DNA of 64,000 nucleotides from Echinicola strongylocentroti (GCF_003260975.1 NZ_CP030041.1:3778501-3842500); one strand, 5' to 3'. Counted from the first letter of the stretch, positions 26,649-35,452 are shown. Translations and numbers: made by a program. Notes: a model not told the origin generated them from the letters alone.

Positions 26649-27023
26649 ATGCGATTGACAGAAGATAATAAATTGAAAAAACTGGTGGTCGTAGGAGACC
26701 GTGTACTGATCAAGCCCAAAAAGGCCAGTGAAAAAACATCCAGTGGGCTTTATCTCCCGCCAGGAGTGCAGGAGAAAGAAAAAGTACAGCAGGGGTATAT
26801 TATGAAAGCTGGACCGGGCTACCCGATTCCTATGCACGTAGAGGAAGATGAGCCGTGGAAAGAAAAAGATGAAAATGTCCGTTACGTGCCCTTACAGGCA
26901 AAAGAGGGAGATTTGGCTATTTTTCTCCTGACCGGAGCACATGAGGTGATCTATGAAGGCGAGAAATTCTATATCGTTTCCCAAAATGCCATTTTGATGC
27001 TAGAGAGGGAAGAGGAGCTTTGA
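26649..27023 (+). CDS. GroES-like co-chaperone family protein, orphan
   Basis: The 124 residues match the GroES fold with VVVGDRVLIKPKKASEKTSSGLYLPPGVQEKEKVQQGYIMKAGPG, then a longer than usual mid-loop (MHVEEDEPWKEKDENVRYVPLQ), and DLAIFLLTGAHEVIYEGEKFYIVSQNAILM. Canonical GroES is about 95 residues and lies beside groEL; this one is longer, has no groEL neighbour and follows dnaK after two repeats. It is probably the second GroES-like paralogue known from Bacteroidota, with an undefined partner. Confidence 0.82.
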   Translation: MRLTEDNKLKKLVVVGDRVLIKPKKASEKTSSGLYLPPGVQEKEKVQQGYIMKAGPGYPIPMHVEEDEPWKEKDENVRYVPLQAKEGDLAIFLLTGAHEVIYEGEKFYIVSQNAILMLEREEEL

Positions 27024-27135
27024 GGAAACAGCAAGATAGAGGAAAGAATAAAGAAGAAAGAGTAAAGAATGTTTCTCTTTGCAGGGGAGTTTAGTGGGGT
27101 AGACTGGGGAAGGAGCAAATGAGCATTGTCTAGAT

Positions 27136-27182
27136 AAAAAAAGGCTTGAGCCAGATATCGGATCTGGGCCAAGCCTTTTTTT
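27136..27182. terminator. bidirectional rho-independent terminator
   Basis: Arms AAAAAAGGCTTG and CAAGCCTTTTTT plus inner arms CCAGAT and ATCTGG. It serves the plus-strand GroES-like gene and the minus-strand exporter that converge on it. Confidence 0.88.
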
Positions 27183-27202
27183 ATTTGTATTTTACGGGTG
27201 TT

Positions 27203-28993
27203 TTATTTTTCCATGGTCTCACCGGACTGGGTTTGTTTTTCGTAGAGTTCGGCGTAAACGCCTTTTTTGGCCATCAGTGCTTCATGTGAACCTTCTTCTA
27301 CCAATTCCCCATCGTCAAGTACGATGATTTTGTCCGCCAGTTTGGCAGAAGAAACCCTGTGAGAAATAATAATGGAGGTCCTGCCTTCCATGATTCCTTC
27401 GAGTGCGTTGAGGATGGCATTTTCCGTTTTGGTGTCCACGGCAGAGAGGCAATCGTCCAATAGTAAAATAGAAGGGTCTTTTGCAATGGCCCTGGCAATG
27501 GAGACACGTTGTTTTTGTCCGCCACTGAGGGTGATCCCCCGCTCTCCAAGACGTGTTTCAAAACCAGCAGGGAAATCCATGATGTTTTGATATACATCAG
27601 CATCTTTGGCGGCTTGTTCGACCACTTGCTGGGGGATTTTGTCTAGCCCAAATCCAATGTTGTTGGTGATACTATCGCTAAAAAGGAATACGTCCTGAGG
27701 GACATAACCGATGTTTTTGCGCAGGTGGGAGATATCGTAAGCCGCTATCGGGTGGTCGTCCACAATGATGTCGCCTGATCCGGGGTCGTACATTCTCATC
27801 AGGAGATTGGCGATGGTGGATTTACCGGAGCCAGTGGTGCCGATGATAGCCAGTGATTCGCCGGACTGGATGGAGAAAGATACGTTTTTCAATGCTTTTA
27901 TTCCCGAGTCAGGATATTCGAAGGATACGTCCTTGAAGATGACTGTTCCATGAATCTCATCGGTGAGCTGCTCATCGCTGGTAATGGTGTTTTTTTCGTC
28001 GAGAAATTCATTGATCCTTGTTTGGGAAGCAGCCGCTCTCTGCACGATACTGGTAATCCATCCCAGCGAAGTGACCGGCCAAGTCAGCATATTGACATAG
28101 AGGATGAATTCAGCAATGACTCCGTAGCCAATGGTGCCATCGATCACTTGGTTGCCGCCAACATAGACTGTGATAATGGTGCTTATTCCCACCAATCCCA
28201 TAATCAACGGGAAAAAGAGAGACTGGACTTTGGTAAGGCTGATGGACTTCTCTTTGTAGTCTTCACTTGCTGTAGCAAATTTCTGACTGCTGTCTTCCTC
28301 CCTCACAAATGCCTTAAGGACCCGGATACCAGAAAAAGATTCCTGAACGAAGGTGCTTAGCCCACTGAGGCTACGCTGGATCTTTTCAGAACGCTCATTG
28401 ATCATGTTATTGACAATGTAAATACTGATAGAAAGTACCGGTAGTGGGAGCAGGGAGTATATGGTAAGGGGGACATTGACCGTCAGCATATAGCCAATGA
28501 CCAGCGGGAAGAGCACGAGTAAATTGATGCCGTACATCAATGCCGGCCCAAAATACATCCTTACCCTGCTGACGTCTTCGGTGACCCTGGCCATCAGGTC
28601 GCCGGTGCTGTTTTTTCTGTAAAAACTTAACGGCAACTGCTGGTAGTGGGCAAAGATCTCATTTTTTAGGTCATACTCAATCAATCGGGACATCACAATG
28701 ATCGTCTGCCTGATCAGAAAGAGGAAAAAACCTCTCAAAAAAGCCATGGCTAATATCAGCACACCAAAAACAAAGATGAAGTCGAGGAAAGCAGAACGGA
28801 TGCTTTCTGTACTGGCTCCTTGCTCAAACATCTGGTAAAAGCTGAAGCTTTCTACTACATAATCGATCGACACCCTCACGAGTTGGGCGGGGATCATGAC
28901 GAAAATATTGGAAATTATCGTAAAGAGGATACCCAAAAGGAGATATCCTTTATATTTATAGAGGTATTTATTCAGTCTCCAGAGTGAGCTCAC
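27203..28993 (-). CDS. ABC exporter half transporter, MdlA/YheI-like
   Basis: The 596 residues comprise a six-helix membrane domain (about 1-320) and a nucleotide-binding domain with Walker A GTTGSGKST near 375, signature LSGGQKQRVSIARA, and switch His in IISHRVSS. The Walker B end reads ILLLDDCLSAVD, so Asp replaces the catalytic Glu. That DDCLSAVD form is typical of the MdlA/YheI branch, whose members often pair with a second, canonical half transporter; none is adjacent. The substrate is unknown. It diverges from leucine dehydrogenase across a spacer with repeated TTTAGAAT boxes. Confidence 0.87.
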   Translation of the reverse strand: MSSLWRLNKYLYKYKGYLLLGILFTIISNIFVMIPAQLVRVSIDYVVESFSFYQMFEQGASTESIRSAFLDFIFVFGVLILAMAFLRGFFLFLIRQTIIVMSRLIEYDLKNEIFAHYQQLPLSFYRKNSTGDLMARVTEDVSRVRMYFGPALMYGINLLVLFPLVIGYMLTVNVPLTIYSLLPLPVLSISIYIVNNMINERSEKIQRSLSGLSTFVQESFSGIRVLKAFVREEDSSQKFATASEDYKEKSISLTKVQSLFFPLIMGLVGISTIITVYVGGNQVIDGTIGYGVIAEFILYVNMLTWPVTSLGWITSIVQRAAASQTRINEFLDEKNTITSDEQLTDEIHGTVIFKDVSFEYPDSGIKALKNVSFSIQSGESLAIIGTTGSGKSTIANLLMRMYDPGSGDIIVDDHPIAAYDISHLRKNIGYVPQDVFLFSDSITNNIGFGLDKIPQQVVEQAAKDADVYQNIMDFPAGFETRLGERGITLSGGQKQRVSIARAIAKDPSILLLDDCLSAVDTKTENAILNALEGIMEGRTSIIISHRVSSAKLADKIIVLDDGELVEEGSHEALMAKKGVYAELYEKQTQSGETMEK

Positions 28994-29004
28994 GAAATAA
29001 AAAT

Positions 29005-29093
29005 TTTAGAATAGTTAATTTTGCTTTAGAATAGTCTTTTTATTAGCTTTATAAGAGGGTTGTTTAGAATTTAATTCTAAAGTATTACCTTTG
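29005..29093 (+). promoter_or_regulatory. leucine dehydrogenase promoter with palindromic operator and TTTAGAAT array
   Basis: The -7 element TACCTTTG is at 29086-29093. Immediately upstream, 29063-29081 is a perfect palindrome, TTTAGAATT-T-AATTCTAAA, filling the spacer back to a TTG at 29060. The half-site also occurs as TTTAGAATAGT at 29005-29015 and 29025-29035, exactly 20 bp apart and in the same orientation. Such phased boxes over a promoter suggest cooperative binding by a regulator, possibly of the Lrp/AsnC kind; the identity is inference. Confidence 0.65.
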
Positions 29094-29140
29094 CTGAAAG
29101 ACTTACCCAAATATAACACAATCTAAACGTCAAAGTTCAT

Positions 29141-30241
29141 ATGATAGAGGTTAAAACGGAGGAAAAAATCAAAGAAGCATCCATATACGGACAGATCACT
29201 TCTTTAGGACATGAGCAATTGGTCATCTGCTATGATGAGCCTACAGGGTTGAAAGCCATTATTGGTATTCATAATACTGTGCTGGGGCCTGCTTTGGGCG
29301 GAACCAGGATGTGGAATTATACTTCCGAGCAGGAAGCTATTACAGATGTGTTGCGCCTTTCAAGGGGGATGACCTTTAAAGCAGCCATTTCCGGTTTGAA
29401 TATCGGAGGTGGAAAAGCAGTTATTATTGGTGACCCAAAACTAAAGAATGAGGCGTTTTTGCGCAGGTTTGGGAGATTTGTGGAGAGCCTTGGAGGAAGA
29501 TATATTACTGCTGAAGACGTAAACATGAAGACAAGGGACATGGAATACATTGCCATGGAGACCTCGCATGTGACCGGCCTTCCAGAGATCAATGGCGGCG
29601 GCGGAGATCCTTCGCCCGTAACTGCCTATGGTGCGTATTTGGGGATGAAAGCCTCAGCAAAGAAGGCTTTCGGAACGGATGCCCTAAAAGGAAAGAAAGT
29701 GGCAGTTCAAGGAATTGGCCAAGTAGGACGGCATCTGATAGACCATTTGGTGAAAGAAGGAGCAGAGATCTACGTGACCGATATATTTGAAGATCGACTT
29801 AGAGAAGTGGGGCAGGCAACTGGTGCTACCATAGTGGCACCAGATGAAATCTACGATGTGGATATGGATATATATGCCCCATGCGCCTTGGGTGCCACTG
29901 TAAATGACCAAACACTGAAAAGACTGAAGTGTGCTGTCATCGCGGGAGCTGCCAATAATCAGCTCGAAGATGAGCAAAAGCATGGTCAGCAGTTACTGGA
30001 GCGGGACATTGTCTATGCGCCTGACTTCCTGATCAATGCTGGTGGGCTTATCAATGTTTATGCGGAATATTTGGGTGGATATAACAGAGAAGCTGCGTAT
30101 CAGCAAGCAGAAAAAATTTATGACACTTGTTTGGCTATATTGAATAAGTCAGAGAAAGAGAATATACCTGCTCAACAAGCTGCCATAGAGCTTGCTTGGA
30201 ACAGGATTCAGAGCATTAGCAAGGTGAAGTCATCTTACTAA
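29141..30241 (+). CDS. ldh: leucine dehydrogenase (Glu/Leu/Phe/Val dehydrogenase family)
   Basis: The 366 residues fit the short Leu/Phe/Val class rather than GDH. The N-terminal domain has LGPALGGTRMW and the two conserved lysines K80 and K92 in GMTFKAAISGLNIGGGKAVI. The NAD-binding Rossmann motif GIGQVGRHLIDHL is near 190, followed by YVTDI with an acidic residue that favours NAD. It interconverts leucine and 4-methyl-2-oxopentanoate, giving the substrate of the branched-chain E1 enzyme at 20737. It has a marked operator-promoter at 29005-29093 and a terminator at 30268-30314. Confidence 0.88.
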   Translation: MIEVKTEEKIKEASIYGQITSLGHEQLVICYDEPTGLKAIIGIHNTVLGPALGGTRMWNYTSEQEAITDVLRLSRGMTFKAAISGLNIGGGKAVIIGDPKLKNEAFLRRFGRFVESLGGRYITAEDVNMKTRDMEYIAMETSHVTGLPEINGGGGDPSPVTAYGAYLGMKASAKKAFGTDALKGKKVAVQGIGQVGRHLIDHLVKEGAEIYVTDIFEDRLREVGQATGATIVAPDEIYDVDMDIYAPCALGATVNDQTLKRLKCAVIAGAANNQLEDEQKHGQQLLERDIVYAPDFLINAGGLINVYAEYLGGYNREAAYQQAEKIYDTCLAILNKSEKENIPAQQAAIELAWNRIQSISKVKSSY

Positions 30242-30267
30242 AATATTAATTGAATATTATCTCTTCG

Positions 30268-30314
30268 AAAAACCAAATGCAATGGAACATAAATTCCGTG
30301 CATTTGGTTTTTTT
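30268..30314 (+). terminator. rho-independent terminator of leucine dehydrogenase
   Basis: Perfect arms AAAAACCAAATGCA and TGCATTTGGTTTTT with a 17-base loop and a T tract. Confidence 0.88.
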
Positions 30315-30320
30315 ATTTAA

Positions 30321-30328
30321 TAACTTTG
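30321..30328 (+). promoter_or_regulatory. -7 promoter element of the nusB operon
   Basis: TAACTTTG, a full TAnnTTTG match, begins just after the T tract of the preceding terminator and 80 bp before the nusB ATG. The -33 TTTG would lie within the terminator arm at an unusually short spacing, so only the -7 box is secure. Confidence 0.5.
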
Positions 30329-30407
30329 TAAGCAAATATACCCAAGCGGTGGCACCTACTGTAGTAGCTGCCAAACAAAACTTAATTACGTTCTTTATAT
30401 TCAGGTA

Positions 30408-31592
30408 ATGTTAAACAGAAGAATTCTCAGAGTAAAGGCTTTCCAAAGCCTGTATGCATACGAGCAATGCAGGGCTTCCAATCTCAACCTGGCCAAGGAT
30501 TATGTTCGTGAGGCTTTTCAGCCAGATCTGAACAGTATGGAAGTGCAGGACAAAGGTCAACTGCGAAAGGATGCCGAACAAACCATCACCCTTTTTTCCA
30601 CGAACCTGAACAATAAAGCATTGGTCGCTGCAGGGGATTATGCCACCAAGGTAAAGTCAGAAGCGATCAAAGCCATTAATCTCTTCCATCAAAAGAACCA
30701 AAAGGACTTGGACTTTCTCCGGAACAATATGGTGGATGCTGCAGAGGATATTCCCCAGCTCTACCTTTCTGTGGTACATATCCTGATTGGATTCAGCGAT
30801 CATGTCCGCAGGGAATATGCACGTAAAAGAAAGCTCAACAAAGAACAAGTAAGTGCTGTCAGTGGGGAGTTGAACCTGGCCAATAATAAGGTGATTTCGT
30901 TTCTGAAAAACAATGCGGTTTTTACAACGGCAAGTATTCGCCAGCAGGCAGACTTGGAAGATACGGAACTGGAAATCCAGGAATGGTACCGGGAATATGT
31001 AAAACCTTGGGACCGATATCAGGAATATATTCAGCTCAGCGAGCCTACCATGGAGGAGGATTTGGATATTCTGACGGATCTGACCAAGAAAATACTATTT
31101 AAAACAGATGCTATTCTCAGTAGCTTTGCCGAAAGGGACCTTAGCTGGACAGAAAATAAAGCAGTGGTAAGAAGTTTGGCAATTAAGGTGCTGAAAAATG
31201 TGCTGGAATCAGAAAGTGACGAAGACTACAGTCTTCCTGAAATCGCTATAAACTGGGAAGAAGACAAGGAATTTTTCCAAAATATCTTTAACTTGACTAT
31301 CGAAAATGATGAGGCCAATAGGGTGTTAATTGCGGAAAAGACCAAGAATTGGGACATAGAACGGATAGCCTCTACAGATAAGATCATCATATCAATGGCC
31401 GTTACAGAGATGTTATTTTTCCCTAGTATCCCTGTAAAAGTTACCATCAATGAGTATATTGATATTTCTAAAACGTACAGTACACCTAAAAGCAAGCAAT
31501 TTGTCAACGGTCTTCTGGATGTGTTGGCCAAGGAGCTAACCGATCAAGGAAAAATCCGTAAGAGTGGCAGAGGGCTTTTGGATAACAAATAA
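30408..31592 (+). CDS. nusB: transcription antitermination factor NusB, long Bacteroidota form
   Basis: The 394 residues far exceed the roughly 140 of Escherichia coli NusB. The protein starts with the NusB signature MLNRRILRVKAFQSLYAYEQ, carries a long helical middle with charged stretches, and ends with the canonical C-terminal half (WDIERIASTDKIIISMAVTEMLFFPSIPVKVTINEYIDISKTYSTPKSKQFVNGLLDVLA). NusB binds boxA RNA with S10 during rRNA transcription. The insertion is common in Bacteroidota. It leads a co-directed run to coaE with short gaps. Confidence 0.9.
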   Translation: MLNRRILRVKAFQSLYAYEQCRASNLNLAKDYVREAFQPDLNSMEVQDKGQLRKDAEQTITLFSTNLNNKALVAAGDYATKVKSEAIKAINLFHQKNQKDLDFLRNNMVDAAEDIPQLYLSVVHILIGFSDHVRREYARKRKLNKEQVSAVSGELNLANNKVISFLKNNAVFTTASIRQQADLEDTELEIQEWYREYVKPWDRYQEYIQLSEPTMEEDLDILTDLTKKILFKTDAILSSFAERDLSWTENKAVVRSLAIKVLKNVLESESDEDYSLPEIAINWEEDKEFFQNIFNLTIENDEANRVLIAEKTKNWDIERIASTDKIIISMAVTEMLFFPSIPVKVTINEYIDISKTYSTPKSKQFVNGLLDVLAKELTDQGKIRKSGRGLLDNK

Positions 31593-31605
31593 ACATTATT
31601 TTACT

Positions 31606-31908
31606 ATGAGCAAACAGAGTAATTCGATTTTAGCTTTTGTACTCGGTGCCGGTGTAGGTGCTGCATTCGGAGTTTTATTTGCTCCTGATTCCGGGAACAA
31701 TACAAGGGACAGATTGTCCTACCAGTTGTCTAGATACAAGGCTGAGCTGGAAGATATCATCAAAGACCTGATGGAAGGAAAAGACCTTCCGCTAAACGAA
31801 GCCAAATCAGAAGGAAAGAAGGTGATATCAGAAGCAAAGGACAAAGCAGAAAACCTGCTCACTGATGTCAATAAACTTATTGACCAAATCAATAAAGAAA
31901 ATAACTAA
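31606..31908 (+). CDS. YtxH domain protein
   Basis: The product is 100 residues from the ATG at 31606; the 14-codon upstream extension overlaps nusB and spoils the N-terminus. A Gly/Ala-rich membrane helix (SILAFVLGAGVGAAFGVLFAPDSG) ends with the APxSG turn typical of YtxH, followed by a charged amphipathic helix region (KAELEDIIKDLM and on) to the end. Family members are general-stress membrane proteins of unclear mechanism. It sits between nusB and the DUF1573 gene, as in many Bacteroidota. Confidence 0.82.
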   Translation: MSKQSNSILAFVLGAGVGAAFGVLFAPDSGNNTRDRLSYQLSRYKAELEDIIKDLMEGKDLPLNEAKSEGKKVISEAKDKAENLLTDVNKLIDQINKENN

Positions 31909-31921
31909 CCCTATTCCAGTT

Positions 31922-32461
31922 ATGAAATATTTATGTCTACCTGCAATGTTCATTGCAGGTTCTCTTTTTATCTCCAGCTGTGAAAAAAGCAGCAATAATG
32001 ATAAAATAGCTGAGCTGGAGCAGAAGATTGCCCAGCTGGAAGAAAGCCAAGCGTCTCAGCCCAAGCAGCCTTCCAATGTACAAAGTGTGGCCAAGATAGA
32101 TCCTTCTACTTTGGGCAAGTTTAAGTTTGAGGAGATGCAGTATGACTTTGGCGCCATCGATCAAGGTAAAGTGGTAGAGCATACCTTTACTTTTACCAAT
32201 GATGGTAACTCTCCCTTGATCATCTCCAATGTACAGGCATCTTGTGGATGTACTACTCCTGACTGGAGCAAAAAACCAGTTAAGCCGGGAGAAGATGGCC
32301 ACGTGAAAGTTAGGTTTAATTCGGCCCACAAGTCTGGCGCCCAAAGCCCAACAGTCACCATTACCGCCAATACTTCTCCGAGCATCACCAAGCTTAAACT
32401 AAAAGGAACCGTAAATACAAACAATACGGCCAGCAACATCGCTGGGCCAGTGAAAAAGTAA
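31922..32461 (+). CDS. DUF1573 lipoprotein
   Basis: The product is about 179 residues from the ATG at 31922, which gives a clean lipoprotein signal with lipobox ISSC (Cys20). A short coiled coil follows (KIAELEQKIAQLEE, about 28-45). The DUF1573 immunoglobulin-like domain fills the second half: FEEMQYDFGAIDQGKVVEHTFTFTNDG, then VQASCGCTTPDWSKKPVKPGEDG, with the family's Cys-x-Cys. It is predicted to be lipid-anchored in the cell envelope. Function is unknown. The stop is 2 bp before the yajC start. Confidence 0.88.
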   Translation: MKYLCLPAMFIAGSLFISSCEKSSNNDKIAELEQKIAQLEESQASQPKQPSNVQSVAKIDPSTLGKFKFEEMQYDFGAIDQGKVVEHTFTFTNDGNSPLIISNVQASCGCTTPDWSKKPVKPGEDGHVKVRFNSAHKSGAQSPTVTITANTSPSITKLKLKGTVNTNNTASNIAGPVKK

Positions 32462-32463
32462 CC

Positions 32464-32784
32464 ATGACGAATACAATTTTATTACAAGCGTTAGGAGCCG
32501 GAAGCGGCGGCATAATGGGGCAAGTATTCCTTTTTGGAGGGATTATCCTGATCATGTATTTCTTTATGATCAGACCTCAGCAAAAGAAACAAAAAGACGC
32601 CAAGAACTTTATAGAGTCAATCAAAAAAGGAGACCAAGTAGTGACCATCGGTGGCATACATGGTAAAGTGTATGCCTTAGAAGGTGAGACTGTCCTGATT
32701 GAGCTGGACAAGGGCTTGAAAATAAAAGTAGAAAAATCAGCAGTGTCTGCGGAATTTTCCAAGAAGTCCACAGGAACTAAATAG
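32464..32784 (+). CDS. yajC: preprotein translocase accessory subunit YajC
   Basis: The 106 residues have one membrane helix (GQVFLFGGIILIMYFFMIRP, about 20-38) immediately followed by the diagnostic RPQQKKQKD. A small cytoplasmic domain follows, with IKKGDQVVTIGGIHGKVYALEGETVLIEL. YajC associates with SecDF in the Sec translocon. It is tightly packed in the nusB-coaE run. Confidence 0.94.
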   Translation: MTNTILLQALGAGSGGIMGQVFLFGGIILIMYFFMIRPQQKKQKDAKNFIESIKKGDQVVTIGGIHGKVYALEGETVLIELDKGLKIKVEKSAVSAEFSKKSTGTK

Positions 32785-32793
32785 GTCGGGATC

Positions 32794-33759
32794 TTGAAAA
32801 GATTTCAGAAATACTTCGGTAAGTTTAAAAAAAAGAAAACTTCTGACATTAAAGTGGTGGTCCTCTGTGTAATAGCGGCCACCACTTTTTGGGTTTTAAA
32901 TGCCCTGAACAAAGATAATTATGTGACGGTGGTCAATTATCCTATCGTCTTTCAGTACAATGCAGAAGAGTATATGCCCGTAGAGGAGATCCCTTCTGAA
33001 ATCCGTATAGAGATTAATGGTAATGGTTGGGACCTGTTCAGGAAGTATTTTAACTTTAATGTCCCTCCATTTAATATCGAATTGACCAATCCTGATGAGC
33101 GCAATTATTTATTGGCATCAGAGTATCGTCGAAATCTCGCAGAGGTTCTTGAGCCTACCAGTTTGGTGTCAGTCCTGACTGATTCATTGAAATTTAATTT
33201 TGACAAGATTGTCGAACGGCAAGTGGAGGTGGGGCTGGACACAGGAGCGATGTCCTTGGCTCCGCATCACCAATTGGCGGGAGATATTGCTTGGGAGCCC
33301 AAAGATATAGTGCTTAAGGGAGCCGAAAGTAAGATTAAACAACTGGGAGGAGAACTGTTCCTTACCTTGAACGAAGAGCATATAAAGGATGATTTTGACC
33401 AATACATTCCCGTGCCGCTTACTGAAGCGCTATCTCCTTATGTGTCAGTATCTCCAAAAACCATTCATGTGAAATTTAGTGTAGTGGCTTTTTTGGAAGG
33501 AAATAAGCGGGTGATGCTTCGAAAAGTAAATTTTCCGGAAAATGTCCGGCTTGATAACGAAATCAATTCAGTGCTAATGAGCTATCGTGTGGATGAGCGA
33601 AAGGTAGAAGTACTGCGAGAGCTGGATTTAGTAGGGGTGCTGGATTACCGGAATCGAAATATAGAAGACAGTACCGTGACAGTTGAGATCAACGATCTTC
33701 CGGATTATATCAAAAATATCGATACTGAACCTCATACTTTTAATTTAAGCTATGAATAG
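32794..33759 (+). CDS. YbbR-like domain protein
   Basis: The 321 residues begin at a TTG codon (32794); no in-frame ATG occurs before the membrane helix, so TTG is the likely start. A basic N-terminus leads into one membrane helix (VVVLCVIAATTFWVLNAL, about 21-38), then an extracytoplasmic part with YbbR-like beta repeats. In Firmicutes, YbbR (CdaR) regulates a diadenylate cyclase. In Bacteroidota the gene instead sits between yajC and coaE, as here, and its role is not known. It overlaps coaE by 8 bp. Confidence 0.82.
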   Translation: MKRFQKYFGKFKKKKTSDIKVVVLCVIAATTFWVLNALNKDNYVTVVNYPIVFQYNAEEYMPVEEIPSEIRIEINGNGWDLFRKYFNFNVPPFNIELTNPDERNYLLASEYRRNLAEVLEPTSLVSVLTDSLKFNFDKIVERQVEVGLDTGAMSLAPHHQLAGDIAWEPKDIVLKGAESKIKQLGGELFLTLNEEHIKDDFDQYIPVPLTEALSPYVSVSPKTIHVKFSVVAFLEGNKRVMLRKVNFPENVRLDNEINSVLMSYRVDERKVEVLRELDLVGVLDYRNRNIEDSTVTVEINDLPDYIKNIDTEPHTFNLSYE

Positions 33760-34354
33760 CCATAGGCCATTGTTGATAGGGATTACAGGTGGCATTGGAG
33801 CAGGGAAGTCCACAGCTGCAAAGATATTTTCGGTGTTGGGGATTCCTGTGTACTCGGCCGATGACCGTGCAAAATGGTTGATGGTCCACTCCCTGGAGTT
33901 GAAGCAAAAAATTCAGGCTCATTTTGGAGAAGAATCCTATTTTGATGAGGGAGGGCTAAACAGGGCTTTTCTGGCAGAAAAGGTTTTTTCCGATCCAGAG
34001 CAAACCAAAGTCATCAATGGACTAGTTCACCCTGCAGTAAAAAAAGATTTTGAGCAGTGGGCAACAAGTCATCAAACCCCATATGTGCTGAAAGAAGCTG
34101 CGTTGCTTTTTGAGTCCGGATCCTATCAAGACCTTGATAAAGTAATCAATGTTTCGGCTCCAGTGGAATTACGGATGTCACGGATTATGGCCAGGGATGC
34201 CCATCGATCAAAGGAGCAAGTGGTCTCCATCATGGAGAGGCAGATGTCAGATAGTGAAAAAAATAAGTTGGCCGACTTTGTAATAAGTAATGAAGAGAAC
34301 CAGGCCCTTATTCCTCAGGTATTACAGATTCATAAAATCTTGTCCAAAGCCTAA
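33752..34354 (+). CDS. coaE: dephospho-CoA kinase
   Basis: The 200-residue kinase phosphorylates the ribose 3'-OH of dephospho-CoA, the last step of CoA synthesis. The P-loop ITGGIGAGKSTAAKIF covers about 11-26. The substrate part GIPVYSADDRAKWLM follows, then VHPAVKKDFEQW and the lid arginines in RMSRIMARDAHRSKEQVVSIMERQ. It is the last gene of the nusB run. Confidence 0.95.
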   Translation: MNSHRPLLIGITGGIGAGKSTAAKIFSVLGIPVYSADDRAKWLMVHSLELKQKIQAHFGEESYFDEGGLNRAFLAEKVFSDPEQTKVINGLVHPAVKKDFEQWATSHQTPYVLKEAALLFESGSYQDLDKVINVSAPVELRMSRIMARDAHRSKEQVVSIMERQMSDSEKNKLADFVISNEENQALIPQVLQIHKILSKA

Positions 34355-34367
34355 CGGTTTTGTTAAC

Positions 34368-34420
34368 AAGGAACCACTGGCGCTTAGTTAGTGTGTATTT
34401 GGTTTCACTGGTTCTTTTTG
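34368..34420 (+). terminator. weak terminator-like hairpin after coaE
   Basis: GGAACCA and TGGTTC arms separated by a long loop, followed by TTTTTGG. It lies 14 bp after the coaE stop codon. The loop is large, so this is tentative. Confidence 0.35.
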
Positions 34421-34545
34421 GTTTAATTAAGCTGAATTATTCAATAGGGAGTCTCTTTGGCATAATTAACCATAAGCATTCCTAGCAGCGCCGTAATGCT
34501 TGGCTAATCGGCATTGAACCTGCGTTAATGAAGGCTATACCAGTG

Positions 34546-34788
34546 TCATAAGTCCAAGTTGATTTGATCCAAGTAAAATTTCATTCTAGTGTGTTCTTGG
34601 TTCAGGAAATCAATTTTGTCAATTTTGTCCAGCTTGTGATTATAGAAAACTTCCACGTATTCATTATCAAGAAGGTATAAGTTTACCTTATGCGCATAAT
34701 AGCGAATACCTACCACGAAGGTGCCCTCTGTATAGAGCTTATGTATTTTTTTGTGCAAAGGTAATTTCTTAAAATCTTCTCTAATCAT
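34546..34788 (-). CDS. conserved-looking small protein, unknown
   Basis: The product is about 80 residues from the ATG at 34788 (MIREDFKKLPLHKKIHKLY); an upstream in-frame ATG at 34824 adds 12 residues. It is well mixed in composition with several aromatic residues (FVVGIRYYAHKVNLYLLDNEYVEVFYN) and shows no signal or membrane helix, so it looks like a small cytoplasmic alpha/beta protein. No family is recognised. It stands alone between coaE and the divergent NlpC/P60 gene. Confidence 0.6.
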   Translation of the reverse strand: MIREDFKKLPLHKKIHKLYTEGTFVVGIRYYAHKVNLYLLDNEYVEVFYNHKLDKIDKIDFLNQEHTRMKFYLDQINLDL

Positions 34789-34966
34789 CTTATCCTCAGT
34801 GATTTTGGCTGTAGGTGAAAGCAATGAACTATAAATCTATTAACCTGAAGGCTTAAGTTCAAGTTTCATCAAAAGATTATTTATTTGTGATTTTATGAAA
34901 TCGTTCGGCAACGACGGTTGTTTTCTGTCGGATACTTAATTATTATTGAAGAAATTTGTAACCTTC

Positions 34967-35452
34967 ATGCGTTGGTATTCTATTCACAGTTCGAATTGTA
35001 TAGTTATTTTGGGCCTATTAGTGGCGTTGGTTTTCAGTAGCTGCTCCGCTTCCAAAAAGGCGTATAAGAAAAATGTCAATACCGTCGTCCAGACCGCCAA
35101 ATCCTATCGGGGAACACCATATCGTTATGGAGGGACCACCCGCTCAGGAATGGATTGTTCGGCTTTGCTTTACTTGTCCTTCCGGAGTGTGGGCCTCCAG
35201 CTACCTAGAAGCTCATCCGCCCAAAGTAAAGTAGGGAAAAAGGTGCCAAAGGGAAAGTTGGAAAAGGGCGATGTTGTCTTTTTTGCTACTGGGAGGCGTA
35301 AGAACAAAGTCACTCACGCAGGAATAGTCACGGAGTCAGGGAGGCATGGCATTCAGTTTATCCATTCTTCATCATCTTTGGGAGTGACTGAGGATAATCT
35401 TTATTCGACTTATTGGAAGCCCCGGTTTGTAAGGGCAAGACGGTATTTCTAA
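34967..35452 (+). CDS. NlpC/P60 (C40) cell-wall peptidase, lipoprotein
   Basis: The product is about 161 residues from the ATG at 34967; a TTG at 34946 would add 7. The lipobox is FSSC, giving a lipid-anchored envelope enzyme. The NlpC/P60 domain shows the catalytic Cys in SGMDCSALLYLSF, the catalytic His in KVTHAGIV, and a downstream polar residue in IQFIHSSSS. These enzymes cut the gamma-D-Glu-diaminopimelate bond in peptidoglycan, as with the Spr/MepS type. It is a minimal single-domain form without SH3 domains. Confidence 0.88.
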   Translation: MRWYSIHSSNCIVILGLLVALVFSSCSASKKAYKKNVNTVVQTAKSYRGTPYRYGGTTRSGMDCSALLYLSFRSVGLQLPRSSSAQSKVGKKVPKGKLEKGDVVFFATGRRKNKVTHAGIVTESGRHGIQFIHSSSSLGVTEDNLYSTYWKPRFVRARRYF

